In this document: one piece after another, positions 17,574 to 26,388 of the stretch | Layout: each line of letters starts with the position of its first letter | Numbering within the stretch: position 1 is the stretch's first letter | Assembly (NCBI GenBank): GCA_902790475.1 | Contig: CADASG010000003.1 | Coordinates: forward strand, 30,284-94,283 | DNA: 64,000 bases | Direction: 5' to 3' | Origin: an uncultured Ruminococcus sp. | GTDB taxonomy: Bacteria > Bacillota > Clostridia > Oscillospirales > Acutalibacteraceae | Position numbers and translations under genes: made by a program | Notes under the pieces: generated by a model | Seen by the model: only the letters and a program-made list of their open reading frames with translations | Told to the model about the DNA's origin: nothing | Databases searched by the model: none

Positions 17574-18158
17574 CTAATAAAGATAGCCAAAATGATTAAA
17601 GGGAAACGCGACGAACTGTGCTTTTCCGACAATGTTTTCTACATCGATCAAACCTATTTCCGCCTTGCGGCTGTCCTTGGAAATCGGGCGGTTGTCTCCC
17701 ATTACAAAAACCTTTCCCTTCGGTATCTCGGAAGGGATCTCATAATCAGCAAAATTATGGGAAAATGTCGTGCCTTTTATATAATTCTCTTTCAAAACTT
17801 CTCCGTCAACAATGATTCTTTCATTCTGAAAATCAAGCGTGAGTTTTTGACCCTCGGTAGCGATAACGCGTTTTATGATAGGCTTGTTGTAATGCTCTCC
17901 GTGTGTGATCACGATGATATCTCCGTTATGAGGTGTATACAGCATATCCGTAACCATTACCATATCATTGTCGGACAAGGTGTCGTTCATTGAGCCTCCG
18001 TCAACTTTAATGATACGCAGTAAAAACACCGAGCATACCATTGCGATAATAAAGGTAAAAATGATCGTTCTTACCCAGTCATATACAGTATTCACCATAC
18101 TGTTATCGTTTACATCGCCGACAGTGCTTTCGATTTGTTGTGAGTTTTGTTTATTCAT
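17574..18158 (-). CDS. lepB: Signal peptidase I, short paralog
   Basis: Second type I signal peptidase, 194 residues. A short polar N-terminus leads to one membrane segment at about 31-50, nucleophile Ser56 (DGGSMNDT), general base Lys96 (IKRVIATEGQ) and GDNR near residue 157. It shares long identical stretches with the 16168-16950 enzyme from the membrane segment onward, so the two look like a local duplication separated by rplS. I start at the ATG at 18158 after GCAGGTG; the upstream in-frame GTG at 18167 is the ribosome site itself. Last gene of the run after rluD, 15-25 bases away. Confidence 0.93.
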   Translation of the reverse strand: MNKQNSQQIESTVGDVNDNSMVNTVYDWVRTIIFTFIIAMVCSVFLLRIIKVDGGSMNDTLSDNDMVMVTDMLYTPHNGDIIVITHGEHYNKPIIKRVIATEGQKLTLDFQNERIIVDGEVLKENYIKGTTFSHNFADYEIPSEIPKGKVFVMGDNRPISKDSRKAEIGLIDVENIVGKAQFVAFPFNHFGYLY

Positions 18159-18182
18159 ATTCTTCACCTGCTTGTTCGATCG

Positions 18183-19100
18183 TTACCGACTTATGTTTCT
18201 TAATTTATTTAAAAATGAATCAAAGTATTCAGGCAAAACGGAATCAAACTCCATGTATTTTCCTGATTTAGGATGTATAAAACCGATTTTTTTGGCGTGA
18301 AGGCACTGACCGCTAAAGTTAAGCTTTTCACCTTTAACGCCGTACACTTGATCTCCCGCGACAGGATGACAGAGATATGCCATGTGTACGCGTATCTGAT
18401 GGGTCCTTCCCGTTTCCAAAATACACCGAATGTGCGTGTAGCCCTTGTAGCGGCTGAGCACCCGATAATGTGTAACGGCGTGCTTGCTGTTGCGCTCGGT
18501 GACACACATTTTTTTGCGGTCGTTAGGGTTCCTGCCTATCGGCGCGTCAACCGTTCCCTCATCGGTTTTCAGGTTTCCGAAAACTACAGCCTCATATTCC
18601 CTTGTAAATGAGTGTGCCTTGATCTGTTCTGCAAGGGAAGCGTGAGCCTTATCATTCTTTGCGACGATAAGCAGACCGCTGGTATCCTTATCTATCCTGT
18701 GAACAATTCCCGGGCGCATTACGCCGTTGATGCCGGACAAGCTGTCTCCGCAATGGTAGAGCAGAGCGTTGACAAGCGTACCTTCGTAGTTGCCTGCCGC
18801 GGGGTGAACTACCATCCCCTTCGGTTTATTGACGACAAGCAAATCGTTGTCCTCATAAACAATTTCTATGGGGATATCCTCCGCTTTTGCCTCATACGGG
18901 ATCGGGTCGGGAATACTCACCGAAATTGTATCTCCGAGCTTTAGTTTGGATTTTTTATTTACGCGCTGTCCGTTTACGGTCACACCGCCGTTTTCGATCA
19001 AACCGACTGCAGCGCTGCGCGATAAACCTATTTCTGCATCCGCAATGTATTTGTCAACTCGGATACCGTTTTCTTCACAAAAAAGACGATGCTCCGTCAT
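18183..19100 (-). CDS. rluD: 23S rRNA pseudouridine synthase, RluD type
   Basis: Converts uridines of 23S rRNA helix 69 or a similar site to pseudouridine. 305 residues: S4 RNA-binding domain at about 12-75 and the RsuA/RluD catalytic domain after 85, with catalytic Asp137 in HRIDKDTSGLL. Known as YlyB in Bacillus, where it also follows lspA. The start overlaps the lspA stop as ATGA. Exact target site cannot be told from sequence. Confidence 0.93.
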   Translation of the reverse strand: MTEHRLFCEENGIRVDKYIADAEIGLSRSAAVGLIENGGVTVNGQRVNKKSKLKLGDTISVSIPDPIPYEAKAEDIPIEIVYEDNDLLVVNKPKGMVVHPAAGNYEGTLVNALLYHCGDSLSGINGVMRPGIVHRIDKDTSGLLIVAKNDKAHASLAEQIKAHSFTREYEAVVFGNLKTDEGTVDAPIGRNPNDRKKMCVTERNSKHAVTHYRVLSRYKGYTHIRCILETGRTHQIRVHMAYLCHPVAGDQVYGVKGEKLNFSGQCLHAKKIGFIHPKSGKYMEFDSVLPEYFDSFLNKLRNISR

Positions 19101-19573
19101 TCTTGAAGCTCCTTTTTGCCGTTCTTAAAGGAATCCGTGAAAAACAGAAGATATACAGCTAAAAGAAACACGCCTATTGTGATACAATAATCCGCAAAGT
19201 TGCAGACCGGCGGAAAAAAGGAAAAACTGAGGTAATCAATAACAAATCCGTAGTAGATCCTGTCGATCAGATTGCCGATACCGCCGCCGATGATCAGCGC
19301 AGAGGCAATGTAAACAAGCTTTCCCTGAGGCCGTTTTTTAAACATATAGAAAATAATGAGAAACAGCATGATGACCGTGACCGCAATGAAGATCCACTGC
19401 ATTCCCTGAAACATACCGAAAGCAACGCCTCGGTTTTCAACGTAAGTCAGTTTAAATATGTCGCCGAACACCTTTACGGTTCCAACCGGTTTTAAATACA
19501 GCAATACAAGCATTTTAAAAAACAGGTCAAGAGCGGCAATCGCCGCGCCGATGATTAACGCGATAACCGGCAT
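19097..19573 (-). CDS. lspA: Lipoprotein signal peptidase
   Basis: Membrane aspartic protease that cleaves lipid-modified prolipoproteins. 158 residues with four membrane segments (about 4-26, 57-77, 86-100, 130-146). The conserved blocks are VENRGVAFG, GNLIDR (catalytic Asp104) and FNFAD-like CNFADY (catalytic Asp128). Start chosen at the ATG at 19573 after TGGAGG; the in-frame codon at 19591 is upstream of the ribosome site. Between ileS and rluD. Confidence 0.95.
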   Translation of the reverse strand: MPVIALIIGAAIAALDLFFKMLVLLYLKPVGTVKVFGDIFKLTYVENRGVAFGMFQGMQWIFIAVTVIMLFLIIFYMFKKRPQGKLVYIASALIIGGGIGNLIDRIYYGFVIDYLSFSFFPPVCNFADYCITIGVFLLAVYLLFFTDSFKNGKKELQE

Positions 19574-19598
19574 AATACCTCCAGCCTTCAATATAAGG

Positions 19599-19628
19599 AA
19601 ATCGGTGCAATCATCATCACACCGATTT
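19599..19628 (-). terminator. Weak terminator-like stem between ileS and lspA
   Basis: A perfect 9-bp stem AAATCGGTG/CACCGATTT (19599-19607, 19620-19628) lies right after the ileS stop. The following minus-strand sequence is only loosely T-rich, so it may attenuate rather than stop transcription. Confidence 0.4.
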
Positions 19629-19644
19629 CGCTATGGTTTATCAC

Positions 19645-22419
19645 TTATTGTAAATTTTCGCAGCAACGTGCGCAGATTGTCGGATGCTCACTGTTCATGC
19701 CAACCGTTTTGCTGATCGACCAGCAGCGCTCGCATTTTTCGCCCTCTGCTTTTTCCACTGTGATGGAGAGCTCGCCTCCGTTATCCTTGATCTCAACCTC
19801 GGATACAATAAATGCAGCCGCCAGTTCGGACTCGGCTTTTTTAAGGAAAGCGAGTTTTTCTCCGCCCGCTGAAAGGGTTATCTTTGCTTCCAGAGAGCTT
19901 TTGATGGTTTTTTCTTTGATAACAGGCTCCAGCGCCTTTTTGACTTCATCTCTGAGTTCATGTATCTCCTCCCAGAAGCTCATGAAGTCAGCTTCGGCGG
20001 TGAAGTCGATTTTTTCGGGCATCTCGTTATAGATAACATGCTCTGTGTTTTCACCTTTACCGTGAGGCATGTACTTCCAGATCTCATCGGAGGTATACGC
20101 CAAAATCGGCGCGATCATTCTTGTCATCGCATTTAAAATGAGATAAATCGTGCTCTGCGCCGCTCTTCTGGACAGACTGTCAGCCTTTTCGGTATATAAT
20201 CTGTCCTTTAGAACGTCAAGATAGAAGTTTGACATATCCACAACGCAGAAGTTATGGATGCTGTGATATACAATGTGGAATTCGTACTTATCGTAGGATT
20301 CCCTGACCTTATCAATCAATTCATTGAGTTTTGTAACTGCCCATTTGTCGATCGGTGTTAAGTCATCGACGCTCACCATATCGTTATCGGGATCAAAGTC
20401 GGCGAGGTTGCCGAGAATATATCTTGCAGTGTTTCTGATTTTTCTGTAAGCTTCCGAAAGCTGTTTTAAGATATCAAGGGAGATCGCAACATCGGACTGA
20501 TAATCGCAGGAAGCTACCCAAAGCCTGAGTACATCGGCTCCGAACTGCTTCATTACCTCCTGAGGGCTGATGCCGTTGCCGAGCGATTTGCTCATTTTGC
20601 GCTTTTCCATATCCAGGATCATACCGTGAGTGAGTACGGTTTTGTAAGGCGCAGTGCCTGATGTGGCTACGGAGGTGAGCAGCGAGGACTGGAACCAGCC
20701 TCTGTACTGATCGTTGCCCTCCAAATACAAATCGGCAGGATAGCTTAAATATCCGCGGCGTTTTACAACGGCGGTATGTGAAGAACCGCTGTCAAACCAA
20801 ACATCCATAATGTCTTTTTCTTTATCAAAGCTGCGGCAGCCGCACTTGGGACAAGAGGTGCCCTCAGGCAGAATTTGATCCGCTTCTTTGTCAAACCATG
20901 CGTTTGAACCTTCCTTGCCGAAAAGCTCGGCAACAGCAAGCATAGCTTCTTTATTGATATAAGGCTCTCCGCAGTCCTTGCAATAGAAAATCGGGATCGG
21001 CACGCCCCATTTACGCTGACGGGAAATACACCAGTCTTTTCTGTCGCGTACCATGGAAGTGATCCTGTCCTGACCCCATGCCGGGATCCATTCAACTGAT
21101 TCAATAGCCTTGACTGCCTCTTCCTTGAAGTCGTCAACCGAACAGAACCACTGATCGGTTGCTCTGAACAGGATAGGTGACTTACATCTCCAGCAGTGCG
21201 GATACTGGTGAATGATCTTCTTTAACGCAAACAGTGAATTGTCGGCGTCAAGCTTGATCGCTATTTTCTTGTTGGCTTCATCGGTAGTCAAACCGGCGAA
21301 TTCTCCTGCTTCCTCGGTGAGTACGCCGTCGCCGTTGACGGGACAGATAACGGGGATCTCGGGATAATTGCGGCAAACGTTGTAGTCGTCAACACCGTGA
21401 CCGGGCGCAGTATGAACGCAGCCCGTTCCGCTTTCAAGCGTTACGTGCTCGCCGACGATAAGCATGGATTCACGGTCAAGGAACGGGTGCTGAGTTTTCA
21501 TGTACTCGAGCTCGCTGCCCTTGATCTCGGCTACGACCTCATAATCGCTTATTTCCGCTTCTTCCATGGCAGCCTTATATAACTCCGTAGCCATTACAAA
21601 GAATTCGTCGCCGCTTTTAATTACGGAATAGTCATAACGGGGACCGACGCAGATAGCCACATTTGCAGGAAGAGTCCATGTGGTCGTTGTCCAAATCACA
21701 AAGGATACCTTTTTGGGATCGATGCCCATAGCAGCGAATTTACCCAGATCGTCGGTAACACGGAATTTTACATAAATAGAATGGCAGGGATCCTCAGCAT
21801 ACTCGATTTCAGCCTCGGCAAGCGCAGTTTTACACTCGGGACACCAATACACAGGCTTTAAGCCTCTGTAAATATAGCCCTTATCCGCCATTTCGGCAAA
21901 TACCTTAATCTGCTCCTCTTCAAATTCGTGCTTTAAGGTAATATAAGGATTATCCCATTCACCGATGCAGCCGAGGCGCTTGAACTGTTCGCGCTGATCA
22001 TTGATATAACCCGTAACAAATTCTTCACAAAGCTTACGAAGTTCAACGACCGAAATGTCAGCGGAGCTTCCGATACCTGCTTTCTGTCTCGCTTTGAGCT
22101 CTGTGGGCAGTCCGTGAGTGTCCCAACCGGGTACAAACGGCGCTTTATAACCCGCCATATTCTTTTGACGGACAATAAAGTCCTTAAGCAGCTTATTGAG
22201 CGCATGACCAAGGTGAATATCGCCGTTTGCATACGGAGGTCCGTCGTGCAAAACGAACAGCGGCTTGCCCTCGTTTATTTCCATAAGCTTATCATAAACC
22301 CGTTCGTTCTCCCAATTTTGCAGCATCACAGGTTCGCTTTTGGGCAAGCCCGCGCGCATTGGGAAATCGGTCTTAGGCAGATTAAGTGTCGCGTTATAAT
22401 CCTTACAATCCTTACACAT
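19645..22419 (-). CDS. ileS: Isoleucyl-tRNA synthetase
   Basis: Class I synthetase that charges tRNA-Ile and edits valine. 924 residues, the bacterial type 1 length. The HIGH signature appears as HLGH at about 69-72 within PPYANGDIHLGHA. The CP1 editing domain lies at about 200-400, KMSKS is present as KMSKSLGNG, and the C-terminal zinc site is CERCW...CARC. GGAGAG ribosome site. It follows divIVA by 25 bases as in many Firmicutes. No T-box leader is present because there is no room for one. Confidence 0.97.
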   Translation of the reverse strand: MCKDCKDYNATLNLPKTDFPMRAGLPKSEPVMLQNWENERVYDKLMEINEGKPLFVLHDGPPYANGDIHLGHALNKLLKDFIVRQKNMAGYKAPFVPGWDTHGLPTELKARQKAGIGSSADISVVELRKLCEEFVTGYINDQREQFKRLGCIGEWDNPYITLKHEFEEEQIKVFAEMADKGYIYRGLKPVYWCPECKTALAEAEIEYAEDPCHSIYVKFRVTDDLGKFAAMGIDPKKVSFVIWTTTTWTLPANVAICVGPRYDYSVIKSGDEFFVMATELYKAAMEEAEISDYEVVAEIKGSELEYMKTQHPFLDRESMLIVGEHVTLESGTGCVHTAPGHGVDDYNVCRNYPEIPVICPVNGDGVLTEEAGEFAGLTTDEANKKIAIKLDADNSLFALKKIIHQYPHCWRCKSPILFRATDQWFCSVDDFKEEAVKAIESVEWIPAWGQDRITSMVRDRKDWCISRQRKWGVPIPIFYCKDCGEPYINKEAMLAVAELFGKEGSNAWFDKEADQILPEGTSCPKCGCRSFDKEKDIMDVWFDSGSSHTAVVKRRGYLSYPADLYLEGNDQYRGWFQSSLLTSVATSGTAPYKTVLTHGMILDMEKRKMSKSLGNGISPQEVMKQFGADVLRLWVASCDYQSDVAISLDILKQLSEAYRKIRNTARYILGNLADFDPDNDMVSVDDLTPIDKWAVTKLNELIDKVRESYDKYEFHIVYHSIHNFCVVDMSNFYLDVLKDRLYTEKADSLSRRAAQSTIYLILNAMTRMIAPILAYTSDEIWKYMPHGKGENTEHVIYNEMPEKIDFTAEADFMSFWEEIHELRDEVKKALEPVIKEKTIKSSLEAKITLSAGGEKLAFLKKAESELAAAFIVSEVEIKDNGGELSITVEKAEGEKCERCWSISKTVGMNSEHPTICARCCENLQ

Positions 22420-22444
22420 TTATATGCTCTCTCCAGTTTTTAGT

Positions 22445-23182
22445 TTATTCGTCCGAAACGTCGTAATTGTCGCCAAACTTCAGCTGGCTGAATTTGCTCG
22501 TTTTCTTTAAAGGTACTCTGGTCGTGTCGCTGCTTACCGATGCAGGAGCCTGAGTGAACGCAGGTGCCTCGCTTTGTACAGGCTGCTGAACAGGCTGTGC
22601 AGGCTGTACGGGTTGAGCCTGCTGTACAGGCTGGACAGGAGCTTCCGCGGGCTGCTCAACCGTCTTGGGATGCTCGATCGGAGTTGTGGGATATCTTTTG
22701 TCAAGATCTTCCCTGGATTGATTCACATCGGCGGTCGTCGGGAAATCATCAATGGTTTTGATGTGGCTGCTGTAAAGCTCGATAAGTTCGTTTCTGAGCG
22801 TTACAGCGTCAGACTGCAGCGCAAGGTAGTTTTCTTTTTCCAGCGCAGTCATTTTGTTGGCGTCGGCAACAAGTCCCTGTGCCTTGACCTCGGCGTCGCG
22901 GATGATCCTCGCAGCCTTTTCCTTGGCTTCCTTAATGCATGCGTCGCTCATTTTTTGTGAAGTGAGCAGCGCGTTTCTGACAGTTTCTTCGTCGGAACGG
23001 TATTCCTCAAGACGGGTAGCCAGTCTGTCGATCTTATGTACCAGATTGGTTTTTTCTTTTCTGAGCTGTTCAAAGGAAGCGATTACTTCATCAATAAACG
23101 CGTCCACGTCCTCGGCTCTGTAACCGCCGCTCAGAGTGGCTTTTCTGAAACTGATGTTTTTGATCTCATCAATGGTAAGCAT
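22445..23182 (-). CDS. divIVA: DivIVA-family cell-division protein
   Basis: Coiled-coil protein that gathers at curved membranes and recruits septum and pole proteins. About 245 residues. The N-terminal membrane-binding lipid domain (MLTIDEIKNISFRKA) is typical. A long coiled coil runs at about 30-150, and a low-complexity Gln/Pro/Val repeat (about 180-220) links to a short charged tail. I choose the ATG at 23182, eight bases after AAGGAG, over the in-frame GTG at 23191. Part of the ylmE-sepF-ylmH-divIVA division block. Confidence 0.93.
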   Translation of the reverse strand: MLTIDEIKNISFRKATLSGGYRAEDVDAFIDEVIASFEQLRKEKTNLVHKIDRLATRLEEYRSDEETVRNALLTSQKMSDACIKEAKEKAARIIRDAEVKAQGLVADANKMTALEKENYLALQSDAVTLRNELIELYSSHIKTIDDFPTTADVNQSREDLDKRYPTTPIEHPKTVEQPAEAPVQPVQQAQPVQPAQPVQQPVQSEAPAFTQAPASVSSDTTRVPLKKTSKFSQLKFGDNYDVSDE

Positions 23183-23194
23183 TATAAGCACTCC

Positions 23195-23935
23195 TTATCT
23201 GTAATGAATGATTGATATTCTGATACGGTGCTTTTTTGTATTACCCAATACACCGCATATTTCATATTTTCCCTTACCGCGAACGGTAAGTTTGTCGCCC
23301 TCATTAATTGTTCGGCTGATTTTGGAACACGGAAAATGATTGATGCTGACCAAACCGGACAAAATCAATTCCTTTGATTTTTCGCGTGAAAGACCCGTAA
23401 CAGCCGAAACGATATTATCAACACGCATGGAACTGACGCTGTAAATCATTTCCTTTGTCTCTCTGCCCTTAGGCAAGGATCCCTCCTTTGCCTCGGACAG
23501 CTTAACGCCCACGTTCCCGACCTTGCCGATCTGTGACATCACATAATCCTTGATTTCGGTTTTAACAAAGGCAACTGCCCTGCCGTCCTCTATCAGGATA
23601 TCTCCGACAGTTTCACGCTCCAACCCCAGCGACATCAGCGCGCCTAAAAAATCGCGGTGAGTCAGCTTGTAGGATGGACGAAAAATAAATTCTATCGGAA
23701 ATACGGGAAACGGCGCCGGATCGTCATAAAACAATCCTAATACTTTGCGTTCGGCGCCCTCATAACCGCCGAAGAAAGAGTAGTTTTCAAAGCAGACGGA
23801 TCGCAAATAGCGTTCTGCGCACGCCTGCTCCTCCTCTGTCAAAAACGAAAAGAAATAGGGTTTCATTCGCTGCTGACAGAGATATACAGCGTTGTCAAGC
23901 TTAGAATACAGCAGTGTGTGATCAGAAGTATACAC
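23195..23935 (-). CDS. ylmH: YlmH-like S4-domain RNA-binding protein
   Basis: Cytoplasmic protein of the YlmH family, tied to cell division genes in Firmicutes and reported to act on stalled or dissociated 50S-peptidyl-tRNA in Bacillus. An N-terminal helical region is followed by the YlmH fold and a C-terminal S4 domain at about 175-235 (VDNIVSAVTGLSREKSKELI). About 246 residues if translation starts at the GTG at 23935, inside the sepF 3' end. The frame is open further upstream to 23968. No convincing ribosome site marks the start, so coupling to sepF is likely. Confidence 0.87.
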   Translation of the reverse strand: MYTSDHTLLYSKLDNAVYLCQQRMKPYFFSFLTEEEQACAERYLRSVCFENYSFFGGYEGAERKVLGLFYDDPAPFPVFPIEFIFRPSYKLTHRDFLGALMSLGLERETVGDILIEDGRAVAFVKTEIKDYVMSQIGKVGNVGVKLSEAKEGSLPKGRETKEMIYSVSSMRVDNIVSAVTGLSREKSKELILSGLVSINHFPCSKISRTINEGDKLTVRGKGKYEICGVLGNTKKHRIRISIIHYR

Positions 23936-24395
23936 CGCTGTTCTCAAGCTCGTCCAATAAGTCGTCACCCGTCAAATCAACATTTGACGGAATAATAATA
24001 TAAGTATTGGTTGCCACTCTCTTGATCTTGCCGTTGTTAGCATAGGCAACGCCGCTGAGGAAATCCAGGATTCTTCTTGCCATGTCCTTGTTTGTATCTT
24101 CAAGGTTCAATACAACAGTATGTGTTTTCATCAACTCGTCTGCAATGGAACGGGTTTCTTCGCCGAAGCGCTCGGGCTTAAAAAGGCTGACCTGCAGCTT
24201 TGCGGTAGCGTTTATATTCAACACCTTGCTTCTGGAAGAACCGGAAGAAGGCTGTCTTTCACGGTCTCTGTCCCCGGAAGCAGGCTCCGCATATCCATCG
24301 TCATCACCCTCGTCCGAATAACCGTATTCATCATACTCGTATTCATCGTCGGGAGCGTCCCACATACGTTTGAATTTATCAACTATTCCTGCCAT
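23922..24395 (-). CDS. sepF: Cell division protein SepF
   Basis: FtsZ-bundling and membrane-tethering protein of the division ring. 157 residues. The N-terminal amphipathic membrane helix is at MAGIVDKFKRMW, followed by an acidic disordered linker (about 16-60) and the globular domain at about 65-150 with the LNLEDTNKDMARRILDFLSG helix. Good AGGAGG site 18 bases after ylmE. FtsZ itself is not in the window. Confidence 0.95.
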   Translation of the reverse strand: MAGIVDKFKRMWDAPDDEYEYDEYGYSDEGDDDGYAEPASGDRDRERQPSSGSSRSKVLNINATAKLQVSLFKPERFGEETRSIADELMKTHTVVLNLEDTNKDMARRILDFLSGVAYANNGKIKRVATNTYIIIPSNVDLTGDDLLDELENSGVYF

Positions 24396-24413
24396 TGATA
24401 TTTCCTCCTACAT

Positions 24414-25127
24414 TTAAGTATAATTTCTCGCGCCGAACAGCGCCGAGCCGACTCTAACCATATTCGCACCTTCAAGTATTGCCTCATAGTAATCGGCAGA
24501 CATACCCATTGAAAGTATAGTCATATTTATATTATCTAATTTTTTTTGCGATATGTCAAGAAATATCTTGTGCATATTATTAAAATAATTAGAAATTTTA
24601 TGTTTATTATCACAAATTGGCGGAATTGTCATCAATCCCTTGACCGAAACAGAGGGTAATTCGGCGATTTGACAAAGTAATTCTTCTAAATTCTCCTCGT
24701 AAACGCCGCTTTTGTTTTCCTCGCGCCCGATGTTGACCTCAACAAGAATATCGGTCGTTCTGTTGTGTTTAAGCGATTGGTTTGATATTTCCTTCGCCAG
24801 CTTCAAAGAATCTACCGACTGGATCAAATCAACCTTGTCAACGATTTGTCTGACCTTATTTGTTTGCAAATGACCGATGAACTGCAGTGAGCAGTGAGAC
24901 AGATCGTAATCGTCATATTTTGAAAGCAGCTCCTGTACCCTGTTTTCACCGATATGATCAAGTCCCAGTGAAATTGCATGATTGATCACAGAGGCTTCTA
25001 CTGTCTTGGTAGCGGCGAGAAAAGTGATGTCCTCGCGCTTTTTTCCTGCTTTTTGCGCGGCTTCCGCAATACGCTCATTGATAAAATGATAGTTGTATTC
25101 AACGTCACGCAATAACTTTTCCGTCAT
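24414..25127 (-). CDS. ylmE: YggS/PROSC-type PLP-binding protein
   Basis: PLP homeostasis protein, 237 residues, single TIM-barrel without a second domain. The cofactor lysine is in FLAATKTVEA near residue 39 and the phosphate-binding loop SMGMSADYYEAI is near the C-terminus. It affects amino-acid and vitamin B6 balance in other bacteria. In Firmicutes it is ylmE, just before sepF. I start at the ATG at 25127, nine bases after AAAGGGAG; the ATG at 25136 is too close to that site. It overlaps the HlyD-like gene by 23 bases. Confidence 0.92.
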   Translation of the reverse strand: MTEKLLRDVEYNYHFINERIAEAAQKAGKKREDITFLAATKTVEASVINHAISLGLDHIGENRVQELLSKYDDYDLSHCSLQFIGHLQTNKVRQIVDKVDLIQSVDSLKLAKEISNQSLKHNRTTDILVEVNIGREENKSGVYEENLEELLCQIAELPSVSVKGLMTIPPICDNKHKISNYFNNMHKIFLDISQKKLDNINMTILSMGMSADYYEAILEGANMVRVGSALFGARNYT

Positions 25128-26388
25128 AAAGATCATCTCCCTTTACTATGACTTTATCATAAAGTGCAATCGTTTCACCGTTGAAGAGCAGTGAAGGATC
25201 GGGCTCCATGTCGCAGATGACATAATCCTCATCGGCATAAAGGATCGAGATCTGTTTGAACTGAACCTCGCTGCCGTAGAGCACGTAAACGCCCTGAACC
25301 TTCTTCTTCTCTTTATGAGCTTTACCGTTATCCTCATATGTGGTTTTTGTGACAAAATCATCATGAACGGCGCGTTTTGAGACCCTTAGTCCCGTATAGT
25401 TGCCTAAGCCGATTTCAATAGGCTCCTGCCGAGCCTCCAAAATACCGTTATCCATATAGTCGCATTTCAATACGACTAATGCCTTTCCGCTTTTGCTGTC
25501 CTGAGAAATACGGTAGATCTTCGCCGGGATAGACTCTGTGGTGGCTTCCTCAAACAGAACCGTCACGGCACTGTCCCAGATATTCAGGCGAGACGCCTCG
25601 TCGGAACTGACCTCGCAGGCGACATACCAGTTTACGTTGCTTACGACCTTGCCGGCTATATTAGACGGAACGCTGCCCTTTTTAAATTCACGAAGATTTG
25701 ACAGTCTCATTTTTGAAACATCCTTAAAAGGATAAACATTTTCGTAGCCGTCGCAAAATTCGGTAAAATATCCTGCCTTGTCTGTTTTTATGGTGTCTAT
25801 TGCTTCACCCGCAGAAGTCCTCAGCTGTTCCGCTTCCGCCTTTAACTCATTTATTTTTTTATTAAAATTCGTTACCTTACCGGTAAAAAGCTGACGCTGA
25901 TTAATAGCTGACAACAGATTATCGGAATCTGTAAAGCACGAATTCACATCGTTTTTGTTTGTATCGTGCAAATAGTTTATTACGCTGTTTTTGATGTTAT
26001 TGTTGATGATATCAAGACTCAGCGCACCTGTCACGCTGTTTTTTTGGATAGCTTCCAGGGCTTTGACGTCTTTTTCGATACTGTCCGCCATGGTGTTGCG
26101 CACCGCGGCTTTTTCATCGGAGTAAACCTTGGCGATCTCGCCGTTGGCGTTTACCGTGTCGCCGTTAGCGCAGGAATAAGATAAGATACCCTTGGTATCC
26201 TTTGGGATAATATTTTCATCCCGTATTATGAACCCGTTTGAATAAATGGTATCCGTAACCGTTGTACGAACTGCGTTTTCGGTCGGATACATATTGAATT
26301 GAGAACTAAGCAGCAAATAGGCGACATAAATCAGCGCCAGGATAGTAAGCGCTGCCACCAGAATTCGCTTGAACAATAATTTATCCAT
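25105..26388 (-). CDS. HlyD-like membrane-anchored adaptor protein
   Basis: 427 residues. A single N-terminal membrane anchor (about 9-27) is followed by an extracytoplasmic part with a biotinyl-lipoyl-like half motif near GILSYSCANGDTVNANGEIA (about 68-87), a helical region at about 100-200, and beta domains with a second lipoyl-like half further on. This is the layout of periplasmic adaptor/HlyD_2-type proteins, which in Gram-positives often lack the usual transporter partner. No ABC or RND gene is adjacent. It sits between miaA and ylmE, overlapping both slightly, inside a division and repair operon. The role is unknown; a cell-envelope role near the division machinery is inference. Confidence 0.72.
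   Translation of the reverse strand: MDKLLFKRILVAALTILALIYVAYLLLSSQFNMYPTENAVRTTVTDTIYSNGFIIRDENIIPKDTKGILSYSCANGDTVNANGEIAKVYSDEKAAVRNTMADSIEKDVKALEAIQKNSVTGALSLDIINNNIKNSVINYLHDTNKNDVNSCFTDSDNLLSAINQRQLFTGKVTNFNKKINELKAEAEQLRTSAGEAIDTIKTDKAGYFTEFCDGYENVYPFKDVSKMRLSNLREFKKGSVPSNIAGKVVSNVNWYVACEVSSDEASRLNIWDSAVTVLFEEATTESIPAKIYRISQDSKSGKALVVLKCDYMDNGILEARQEPIEIGLGNYTGLRVSKRAVHDDFVTKTTYEDNGKAHKEKKKVQGVYVLYGSEVQFKQISILYADEDYVICDMEPDPSLLFNGETIALYDKVIVKGDDLYDGKVIA

Noticed and set aside
22500-22650. Tandem repeat of possible regulatory interest
   Set aside because: It encodes the Gln/Pro/Val linker of DivIVA, which is low complexity by nature.
19645-23182. T-box leader for ileS
   Set aside because: Only 25 bases separate divIVA and ileS and no T-box consensus is present; the same holds for leuS and thrC.
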